A DNA stretch of 27,182 bases from DATKLX01 sp035542155 (GTDB lineage: Bacteria > Chloroflexota > Anaerolineae > Anaerolineales > Anaerolineaceae): positions 1-27,182 of the forward strand of contig DATKLX010000039.1 in assembly GCA_035542155.1 (NCBI GenBank), read 5' to 3'. The position numbers were made by a program, and so were the translations under genes. The notes under the pieces are model-generated. The model searched no databases, was not told the origin of the DNA, and saw only the letters and a program-made list of their open reading frames with translations. The first letter of the stretch is position 1, and the number at the start of each line of letters is the position of its first letter. Shown here one piece after another: positions 7,372 through 13,852 of the stretch.

Positions 7372-8493
7372 ATGGCCCAACGAGATTATTACGAAGTCCT
7401 GGGAGTCGCAAAAAACGCGTCTTCCGATGAAATCAAGAGCTCCTTCCGGCGGCTGGCCCGCCAGTATCATCCCGACGTGAATAAAAGCACGGATGCCGAA
7501 GAACGCTTTAAAGAGATCAATGAAGCATACGCCGTCCTTTCTGACGAGGAAAAACGCTCGGCGTATGACCGCTTCGGCCACGCCGGGGTCAGCGGGATGA
7601 GTGGCGGCGCTCCGGATTTTTCATCGGTCGACCTCTCGGATATCTTCGAGGAGTTCTTCGGGTTTGGCGGGACGCGCTCCGGCCGCCGCTCGCGCAACGC
7701 GCCGCGGCGGGGAGAAGACCTTGGCCAGAAGATCCAGCTTACCTTCGAAGAAGCTGTCTTTGGGGTCGAAAAAGAGATCGAGTTTACCCGGGATGAGGTC
7801 TGCTCAACCTGCCACGGCAGCGGGGCTGAGCCGGGCACTTCCCCCACCCGCTGCAGCAACTGCGGCGGCAAAGGGGAGATTCGCCAGGTGCGGCAGACCT
7901 TCCTGGGCTCGATGGTTCAGATGACCACCTGCCCGGTCTGCAACGGCAGCGGCGAAATCATCACCACCCCCTGCCATACCTGCCGCGGGAGGGGCGTCGA
8001 GCGCAAGACGGTGCGCAAGATGGTCCCCATTCCAGCCGGGGTGGACAACGGCACCCAGATCCGCCTGGCGGGCGAGGGCCAGCCGGGGGCTTACGGCGGC
8101 CCGAATGGTAACTTCTACCTCGAGATCCAGGTCAAGCCCCACCAGTATTTCCGCCGCCGCGACAATAATATCCAGGTCGACCTGAACATCAATGTCGCCC
8201 AGGCCACGCTTGGCGCGGACATCGAAGTCCCCACGGTGGATGGGCCCGCCAAGCTGCACATCCCGGCCGGGACGCAGCCCGGGCGGATCTTTACGCTGAA
8301 AGGCAAAGGGGTGCCCCACCTGCGCAGCAACAGCCGCGGCGACGAGATGGTGGTGGTGAACGTCGAAGTGCCCACCCATCTCAATGCCGAGCAGCGCAAG
8401 CTCTTCGAGCAGTTGGCCACGACCATGGGCAGCGATGCCCGCCCCCAGGAACGTAGTTTTCTCGATCGCCTGAAGGAGGTCCTGGGTGGCTGA
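7372..8493 (+). CDS. dnaJ: Chaperone DnaJ (Hsp40)
   Basis: DnaJ delivers substrates to DnaK and stimulates its ATPase. The 373-aa protein has a J domain (1-70) with the QYHPDV motif, a short Gly/Phe-rich stretch (about 75-110), and a zinc domain with four repeats: CSTCHGSG (from 144), CSNCGGKG (161), CPVCNGSG (187) and CHTCRGRG (201). The C-terminal substrate domain includes GDEMVVVNVEVPTHLN. All zinc ligands are present, so this is a full type I DnaJ. A weak GTAGAGAAAG lies upstream. It overlaps prmA by 8 nt, which supports translational coupling. Confidence 0.97.
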   Translation: MAQRDYYEVLGVAKNASSDEIKSSFRRLARQYHPDVNKSTDAEERFKEINEAYAVLSDEEKRSAYDRFGHAGVSGMSGGAPDFSSVDLSDIFEEFFGFGGTRSGRRSRNAPRRGEDLGQKIQLTFEEAVFGVEKEIEFTRDEVCSTCHGSGAEPGTSPTRCSNCGGKGEIRQVRQTFLGSMVQMTTCPVCNGSGEIITTPCHTCRGRGVERKTVRKMVPIPAGVDNGTQIRLAGEGQPGAYGGPNGNFYLEIQVKPHQYFRRRDNNIQVDLNINVAQATLGADIEVPTVDGPAKLHIPAGTQPGRIFTLKGKGVPHLRSNSRGDEMVVVNVEVPTHLNAEQRKLFEQLATTMGSDARPQERSFLDRLKEVLGG

Positions 8494-9406
8494 TGCGCGC
8501 TGGATGGAGGTCAGCCTGGAAGTGAATGGGGAAATGGCCGAGGCCGTCGCGGATGTCCTCGGTCGTTTCGTTTCAAATGGGGTGGTCGTTGAGAGCGGGG
8601 TCAGGTTCAACGACGCCGAGGACGAAGGCACCCCGGTTGGGCCGCTGCGCGTGTACGGCTATCTGGCCGTTGACGACCAGCTCGAGGAGAACCGCCAGCG
8701 CCTGGAAGAGGCCCTCTGGTACCTGGGCCGCATCCAGCCGCTGCCCGAGCCGGTCTTCAAAACGATCCAGGATGAGGACTGGATGGCAGCCTGGAAGCAG
8801 CATTACCATCCCATCCCGATCGGCAGGCGCCTGCTGGTGCTGCCGGCCTGGCTGGAGCAGGAAGACCCGGAGCGGATCGCGGTCAGGATCGACCCCAATA
8901 TGGCCTTCGGGACTGGCACGCATCCCACCACCCAGCTTTGCCTCGTGTTGCTCGAAGAATGGGTGGCGCCGGGGATGGACCTGATCGACGTGGGCTGCGG
9001 CTCAGGGATCCTTTCGATTGCCGCGCTTCGCCTGGGGGCGGGTCACGCCCTGGGAGTGGATATCGACGGCCAGGCGGTGCGCTCGACGCGGGAAAACGCC
9101 GAGGCCAACGCCGTGCTGGACCGCCTGGAGACGGGCCTGGGCTCGGTGGCCGAGGTTCGCGGGGGGCAGTTTTCGCTGCGCCAGGCGCCGCTGGTGCTGG
9201 TCAATATCCTCGCCCCGGTGATCGACCGCCTCTTCGACGCCGGGTTGGGCGAGCTGGTCCAGCCGGGGGGGACGCTAGTCCTTTCGGGAATCCTCGCGGA
9301 GCAAGCCGAGGGGGTCGAAGCGGCCGCGTGTGAAAAGGGGTTCGAGATATACGACCAGCGCCGGATCGGGGACTGGGTCGCGCTGGTGGCCAGAAAAATC
9401 GGTTAG
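8486..9406 (+). CDS. prmA: Ribosomal protein L11 methyltransferase PrmA
   Basis: PrmA uses S-adenosylmethionine to trimethylate ribosomal protein L11. The 306-aa sequence shows the family motif DPNMAFGTGTHPTTQLCL, the SAM site DLIDVGCGSGILSIAALRLG and the catalytic-region text VLVNILAPVI. A small N-terminal L11-binding domain occupies about 1-60. The GTG start at 8486 lies inside the last codons of dnaJ, and the AAGGAGG before it is within dnaJ. The dnaK-dnaJ-prmA order is shared with Bacillus-type operons. Confidence 0.94.
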   Translation: MADARWMEVSLEVNGEMAEAVADVLGRFVSNGVVVESGVRFNDAEDEGTPVGPLRVYGYLAVDDQLEENRQRLEEALWYLGRIQPLPEPVFKTIQDEDWMAAWKQHYHPIPIGRRLLVLPAWLEQEDPERIAVRIDPNMAFGTGTHPTTQLCLVLLEEWVAPGMDLIDVGCGSGILSIAALRLGAGHALGVDIDGQAVRSTRENAEANAVLDRLETGLGSVAEVRGGQFSLRQAPLVLVNILAPVIDRLFDAGLGELVQPGGTLVLSGILAEQAEGVEAAACEKGFEIYDQRRIGDWVALVARKIG

Positions 9407-9413
9407 GTTTTCC

Positions 9414-9440
9414 AAGATCTTCCCGTCGTGGGGAAATCTT
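9414..9440 (+). terminator. Possible terminator after prmA
   Basis: AAGAT-c-TTCCC pairs with GGGAAATCTT with one bulged C, around a six-base loop, starting 8 nt after the prmA stop. It is followed by TCGCTCG rather than a full T-run, so termination would be partial. A second small stem (CCGGC/GCCGG) lies near 9465. Confidence 0.4.
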
Positions 9441-9507
9441 TCGCTCGCAGCTTTGGGATCAAACCGGCGTTACTGCCGGCTGTTTGCGTCCCAGGAAAGG
9501 CGCGGAC

Positions 9508-10896
9508 ATGAACAATGCGTTTTCCGTTCTCCCCGACCAGGCTGAATTTGTGCTCCTTTCCTTCGAGGGACCTGATGGGTACTCCCAGGCGGGCGGCCTG
9601 GGGGTGCGCATCACCCACCTGGCTGAGACGCTCGCCGCCAAAGGGTTCCGCACCCACCTGATCTTCATCGGCGACCCGGACCTCCCCGCGCAGCAGGAGT
9701 GCTACGCTGGCAACCTGCGCCTCTACTGCTGGTGCCAGTGGATCAGCCAGTTCCATCCCGCCGGGGTGTACGACGGCGAGGAGGGTAAGCGCCTCGATTT
9801 CACTGCAACGGCCCCACCCTTTGTGGTGGATCAGATCGCCCGTCCGGCGGCTGCGGAGCAGCGCAGCCTGGTGGTGCTGGCCGAGGAATGGCATACCGCC
9901 GATGCGCTGATCCAGCTCAGCGACCAGCTCCATGCTGCCGGGTTGCGCCAGAAGGCCGTGCTGGCCTGGAACGCCAACAACACCATGGGCTTCGAGCGCA
10001 TCCCCTGGAACCGACTCGGCTACGTCGCCGCGCTGACCACGATCAGCCGCTACATGAAGCAGGTGATGCGCTATTCCGGCCAGGAAGCGCTGATCATTCC
10101 CAACGGGATCCCCGCCGAGCTGGTCTGCCCGGTCCCCGACGATCTCCTCGAGCGGGTGCGCGACGAGCTCTGCCGCCTGGGCGATTTGGCCCTGATGAAG
10201 GTCGGCCGCTTCGACCCGGCCAAGTGCTGGTGGTCGGCGATGGAGGCTGCGGCGCGGCTCAAGCATGCCGGGCGGCGGCCGGTCTTTCTCTGCCGGGGCA
10301 GGATCGAACCTTACGGCGGGGAGGTGCTCGGCCACGCTCGGGCGCTGGGGATGCAGGTGCGCGACGTCCACGGTTCCCCGCGGACCTGCGAGGAGGTGAT
10401 CGAGGCGGTGAGCAGCGCCGGGCCGGCGGACGTCTATAACCTGCGCTTTCCCCTGGCGCAGGCCCTGCTGCGCGTCTTCTACGCCGCCGTGGACGTGGTC
10501 CTGGCCAACAGCAAGCACGAGCCTTTTGGGCTGGTCGGGCTGGAGGCGATGGCCGCTGGCGGGGTGGTCTTCACCGCCCCGACCGGGGAGACGTACTCGA
10601 ACGACCGTGAGGGGGCGATTGCCCTGGATTCGGAAACGCCCGATGAGATCGTTTTGCAGGTCAACAGCCTGCAAGCCCAGGCCGAGCGGGTGCGCACCAT
10701 CCGCGCCACCGCGCCGCGGATCGCCGCGCGCTTCACCTGGGACCGTGTGCTGGAAATCCTGTTTGAGAAAATCCAGCTCGCGGCGAGTTTCCAGGGAGTG
10801 AGCTCGTATCGTGATCCATGCGGTGTATATGGGGGTGGGAGTGCTCTCCCTGGCCGTGGCGGTGGCGGTGGTCGTGGATCAGGTTACATGCCTTGA
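9508..10896 (+). CDS. Glycosyltransferase, GT4/GT5-like
   Basis: The 462-aa product is a GT-B fold glycosyltransferase. The N-terminal half has QAGGLGVRITHLAETLAAKG, the glycogen-synthase-type nucleotide-sugar loop. The C-terminal half has ALMKVGRFDPAKCWWSAMEA and the retaining E-x7-E motif within KHEPFGLVGLEAMAAGG. Donor and acceptor are unknown; a glycan or glycogen role is possible. The ATG at 9508 follows AGGAAAGG; a TTG at 9484 is in frame but lacks a site. The last 35 or so residues (glycine-rich, GRGGGGGRG) are the antisense of the CbiO histidine tail, so the family part probably ends near FEKIQLAAS. It overlaps cbiO tail to tail by 164 nt. Confidence 0.85.
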   Translation: MNNAFSVLPDQAEFVLLSFEGPDGYSQAGGLGVRITHLAETLAAKGFRTHLIFIGDPDLPAQQECYAGNLRLYCWCQWISQFHPAGVYDGEEGKRLDFTATAPPFVVDQIARPAAAEQRSLVVLAEEWHTADALIQLSDQLHAAGLRQKAVLAWNANNTMGFERIPWNRLGYVAALTTISRYMKQVMRYSGQEALIIPNGIPAELVCPVPDDLLERVRDELCRLGDLALMKVGRFDPAKCWWSAMEAAARLKHAGRRPVFLCRGRIEPYGGEVLGHARALGMQVRDVHGSPRTCEEVIEAVSSAGPADVYNLRFPLAQALLRVFYAAVDVVLANSKHEPFGLVGLEAMAAGGVVFTAPTGETYSNDREGAIALDSETPDEIVLQVNSLQAQAERVRTIRATAPRIAARFTWDRVLEILFEKIQLAASFQGVSSYRDPCGVYGGGSALPGRGGGGGRGSGYMP

Positions 10897-11617
10897 GCAG
10901 CGCCTCGTCGCCGAGGATGTCTGCTGGCGCGCCCTGGGCCGCCAGGCGGTGATCCTCCCCCAGCACGTAGACCCGGTCGGCGATCGAATCGACGATCGAT
11001 AAATCGTGGGTGGCGGTCACCACGGTTTTGCCCAGCTCGCCCTGCTCGATGACGAAGTCCTCCAGCCAGGCCTGGGAGCGTGGATCAAGGCCGGCGGTGG
11101 GCTCGTCCAGCAGCCACACTTCGGGGTTCAGGCTGAGGACTGAGGCGAGGGCCACGCGCTTCTTCTCGCCGCTCGACAGGCGGTGGGGAGCGCGGCCGGC
11201 GAGCGGTTCGATGCGCAGAGCAGCCAGCGCGCGCTCGACCCGCCAGGCCACCTCTTCGCGGCTCAGGCCAAGCTGGAGCGGGGCAAAAGCCACTTCCTCC
11301 CAGACCGAGGGGCAGAAGAGCTGGATGTCGCTGTCCTGGAAGACCAGGCCCACCTGGCGGCGGAAGGCGAAATGAAACTCGTCCTCGCGGAAGGCCGCTT
11401 CGCTCAGCAGGCGCTCGCGGTAGCAGACCTGCCCGGAGGTGGGGAAGTACAGGCCGTCGAGGATCTTGAGCAGGGTACTTTTCCCGCAGCCGTTGGCTCC
11501 CAGGATTGCCACGCGCTCGCCGCGGCGGATGTCCAGGTCGACCTTTTCGAGGGCCACCAGGTTTTCATCATATACGTAAGACACCCCCCGAAAGGAAAAG
11601 ATCAGCTCGGTTTCCAT
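10733..11617 (-). CDS. cbiO: Metal ECF transporter ATPase CbiO, His-rich tail
   Basis: This is the ATP-binding subunit of an energy-coupling-factor importer for cobalt or nickel. Visible motifs in the 294-aa protein are Walker A GANGCGKST (40-48), the Q-loop region VGLVFQDSDIQLF, signature LSSGEKKRVALA, Walker B VWLLDEPTAGLD and the switch histidine in VTATHDLS. The C-terminus carries a run with nine histidines in 22 residues (HDHRHRHGQGEH followed by SHPHIH), a likely metal-binding tail. The ATG at 11617 is preferred, with AGAGGG upstream; an ATG at 11626 is also possible. It is last in cbiM-cbiQ-cbiO, 13 nt after cbiQ. About 25 more residues after the His run are read out of the glycosyltransferase antisense. 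Confidence 0.92.
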   Translation of the reverse strand: METELIFSFRGVSYVYDENLVALEKVDLDIRRGERVAILGANGCGKSTLLKILDGLYFPTSGQVCYRERLLSEAAFREDEFHFAFRRQVGLVFQDSDIQLFCPSVWEEVAFAPLQLGLSREEVAWRVERALAALRIEPLAGRAPHRLSSGEKKRVALASVLSLNPEVWLLDEPTAGLDPRSQAWLEDFVIEQGELGKTVVTATHDLSIVDSIADRVYVLGEDHRLAAQGAPADILGDEALLKACNLIHDHRHRHGQGEHSHPHIHRMDHDTSSLPGNSPRAGFSQTGFPAHGPR

Positions 11618-11630
11618 CCTCCGCATCCCT

Positions 11631-12476
11631 CTACCGCCCCAGCCAGATCGCTGCTGCGGACGCGAGCAGGACCGCTGTGGCAAAAGCCCAGTCAAGCGGG
11701 GCTAGGCGGAAGCGGTCCATCGTCCGCGGGGTCCCGCGGAAGCCGCGCGACTGCATCGCCAGGTAGACCTCGCCGCTCATCTGGAGGCTTTTGGAGAGCA
11801 GCACGCCGGCGCTGGCGGCGACCAGCTCGCGCCCGGCCCGGGGATCCAGCCGGGCGACCAGCCGGCTGCGGCGGGCGAGGAAGAGATCGCCCGCCAGATG
11901 TAAAAACAGGTAAATATAGCGGTAGGTCATCCCCAAGATGAGGATCAGCTCCTCCGGGACGCGGAGAACCCCCAGTGCATTGAGGATCGTATTCCAGGGA
12001 GTGGTCAGGACCAGCAGCACCGCTGTGGAAACCGATGCGGCCACCCGCAGGAGGAGGAAGAGGGCGGCCTGGACTCCGGTGCGGGTGATCACGATCCCCA
12101 GGGGGAGCCCTGCCAGCGGCGGCCCGGGGGTGAGAAAGATGGCCGGGAGGGCGATCAGCGCGGTAAAAAAGGGCAGCAGCAGCCAGACCCGCCTGACGAA
12201 AAAGCCCAACGGCACGGCGGAGACCCAGGCGAGGAGGAGCACCAGGAGATAAATCCCGGCCAGGACGATCAGGCTGTGGGAGAGCGCCACGGAGAGCAGC
12301 AGGCAGAGCACGGCGACAACCTTGGTCCGCGGGTCGAGGCGCTGGAGCAGTCCGCTGCGATGGGCGATCCGCTCGGCGAAGAGGGACTGCTCCATAGAGC
12401 CGCTCAGGTTGGCGAGGGTCTTTTCGATCAGGTCCGGGCTGTGGCGGGGCCTGGAAGAGGTGACAGGCCTTTGCAT
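11631..12476 (-). CDS. cbiQ: Metal ECF transporter transmembrane protein CbiQ
   Basis: CbiQ is the coupling membrane subunit that transmits ATP hydrolysis by CbiO to the CbiM substrate-binding core. The 281-aa protein starts with a soluble segment containing RIAHRSGLLQRLDPRTKVVA, typical of the family. Five or so hydrophobic helices follow, and the AMQSRGFRG coupling motif lies near residue 245. The ATG lies 3 nt after the cbiM stop, so translation is probably coupled. The assignment is from motif and context; the substrate metal is not visible in this subunit. Confidence 0.9.
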   Translation of the reverse strand: MQRPVTSSRPRHSPDLIEKTLANLSGSMEQSLFAERIAHRSGLLQRLDPRTKVVAVLCLLLSVALSHSLIVLAGIYLLVLLLAWVSAVPLGFFVRRVWLLLPFFTALIALPAIFLTPGPPLAGLPLGIVITRTGVQAALFLLLRVAASVSTAVLLVLTTPWNTILNALGVLRVPEELILILGMTYRYIYLFLHLAGDLFLARRSRLVARLDPRAGRELVAASAGVLLSKSLQMSGEVYLAMQSRGFRGTPRTMDRFRLAPLDWAFATAVLLASAAAIWLGR

Positions 12477-12479
12477 GGC

Positions 12480-13592
12480 TTACCGGCTCTCCGGCGAGCC
12501 GCCGAGTACGAACAGGGAGGTGTATAGCCAGGCGAGAAAAGCGATCAGCGCGACCCCGAGGACCGCGGATAGGACGTATCCCAGGGCCGGATCGATGGAA
12601 AAAGGAAGGCTGTAGCCGGAAAAAGGCGCTCCCCAAAGGTTTTCGAGCCTGGCCAGGCCCTGGGGAACGAATCCCAGGCCGCGCTGGACCAGTTCTTGCG
12701 AGTTCCATTCTCCCCAGGCCGTCCCCGGCGCGAGCAGCCCCAGCGGGGTGGCGCAGGCCAGCGCCGCGAGGAGGATCCATTGCGTGCGCCAGCGCGGCTG
12801 CCGGGCCGGCACGGCTGCCGGCTGGAGCTCTGGGGCTGTCTCGAAGCGGAAGACAGCAGGGTTGGCCCGCTGGAGGTAAACCACCACCAGAGCGGTGACG
12901 GTCCCTTCGGCGACCGATGCAAGCAGGGCGTGGGGGATGACCATGGCGGGCAGGGCCACCGAGAGCGGGTAGGGCGCATAGAGCGGCGCTCCGTCGGCGG
13001 TGTGGAAAAGCGCCGGCTGGATGCCAAACTCCAGCCCGGCGAAGAAGGCCGCAGCGGTCAGCCCGGCCCAGCCGCCCAGCCCCGCGCCGATGGCACGCCG
13101 CCGCGAGGCAGCCGGCCGGTCCGCGGAGACGGCGCGGTAGACGCTCGCCGCGACGTAAGGCAGCACCACGGCCATGTTGAAGCAGTTGGCCCCGATGGCC
13201 AGGATGCCTCCGTCGCCAAAGAAAAAAGCCTGGATGACCAGCGCGGTCGAGATGACGATCACCGCGATCTCCGGGCCCAGCACCACCGCCGCCAGCGCCC
13301 CGCCGACCGCGTGGCCGGTCGTCCCGCCCGGGAGGGGAATATTGAACATCATGATCAGGAAGGAGAAGGCGGCCGCCAGGGCGATCACCGGGACGCTGCG
13401 CGCGTTGGCGGTCTGGCGCAGGCTCTGCACGCCGCGCGCCCAGAAGGGCAGGACCAGCAAAAACATCACCAGGGAAGTGGCCGGGCTGAGGTATCCATCG
13501 GGGATGTGCATGGCGGTGGTCGCCAGCCACGCCGCCAGCAGCCCATACCAGGCCAGGAAAAAGCGCGGGATCCGGTCATTCCTGAAAAACAT
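12480..13592 (-). CDS. cbiM: Cobalt/nickel transporter CbiM with fused PDGLE-type domain
   Basis: CbiM is the metal-specific membrane component. Residues 28-37 read MHIPDGYLSP, the conserved metal-binding N-terminus, with the later motifs FNIPLPGGTTGHAVGG and GDGGILAIGANCFNMA. Upstream are 27 residues forming a signal-like segment ending TTA, so cleavage would expose Met-His as the metal ligand. After about residue 255 a second part follows, with one helix, APGTAWGEW, a VPQGLARLENLW segment and a last helix. This resembles the CbiN-like PDGLE domain, which is separate in many genomes. AGGAGGG lies 7 nt before the first ATG, supporting the long start. First gene of the operon; cobalt for B12 or nickel are both possible. 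Confidence 0.92.
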   Translation of the reverse strand: MFFRNDRIPRFFLAWYGLLAAWLATTAMHIPDGYLSPATSLVMFLLVLPFWARGVQSLRQTANARSVPVIALAAAFSFLIMMFNIPLPGGTTGHAVGGALAAVVLGPEIAVIVISTALVIQAFFFGDGGILAIGANCFNMAVVLPYVAASVYRAVSADRPAASRRRAIGAGLGGWAGLTAAAFFAGLEFGIQPALFHTADGAPLYAPYPLSVALPAMVIPHALLASVAEGTVTALVVVYLQRANPAVFRFETAPELQPAAVPARQPRWRTQWILLAALACATPLGLLAPGTAWGEWNSQELVQRGLGFVPQGLARLENLWGAPFSGYSLPFSIDPALGYVLSAVLGVALIAFLAWLYTSLFVLGGSPESR

Positions 13593-13643
13593 TCGCTTCC
13601 CTCCTTTTTGAAAAAGAGCTTTTGCAAACGATGGGCTCGGCGG

Positions 13644-13659
13644 GCCTGACCGGTCAGGC
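13644..13659. repeat. 16-bp perfect palindrome in the cbiM leader
   Basis: GCCTGACCGGTCAGGC lies between the predicted cbiM start of transcription and the gene. It could be an operator for a dimeric regulator or a small RNA hairpin. I do not recognise the motif. Confidence 0.5.
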
Positions 13660-13684
13660 GAACTGCTCCAGGTCCTACGGGTTC

Positions 13685-13713
13685 ATTATATCGCTGTTAT
13701 TTGCAAATGCAAA
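13685..13713 (-). promoter_or_regulatory. cbiMQO promoter with overlapping TTTGCA inverted repeat
   Basis: On the minus strand TTTGCA (13713-13708), a 17-nt spacer and a consensus TATAAT (13690-13685) form a promoter. The -35 box is one arm of the inverted repeat TTTGCA-AA-TGCAAA (13700-13713). A second TTTGCAAA lies at 13621-13628 in the leader. This layout suggests control by a metal-sensing repressor (Fur/Zur/NikR class, inferred). No cobalamin-riboswitch core is seen in the leader of about 85 nt. Confidence 0.6.
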
Positions 13714-13852
13714 GATTTGCGTTAAAACTGGAGCGGATAATCCCCGCTACCCTTGCAGATGAAATCGTTTATACTTGCTGCATCGCTCTTCCGATCAAAC
13801 AACCTCACCGGCTTTGCCCCATTCTTCGTCGTTGTAGAAGGAAAATTCTGTG

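Noticed and set aside
11692..13530. 612-codon minus-strand ORF over cbiQ and cbiM
   Set aside because: Arg/Pro/Gly-rich text out of frame with two clearly recognised transporter genes.
13593..13684. Cobalamin riboswitch upstream of cbiM
   Set aside because: The leader is only about 85 nt and no B12-box-like core could be found by eye.
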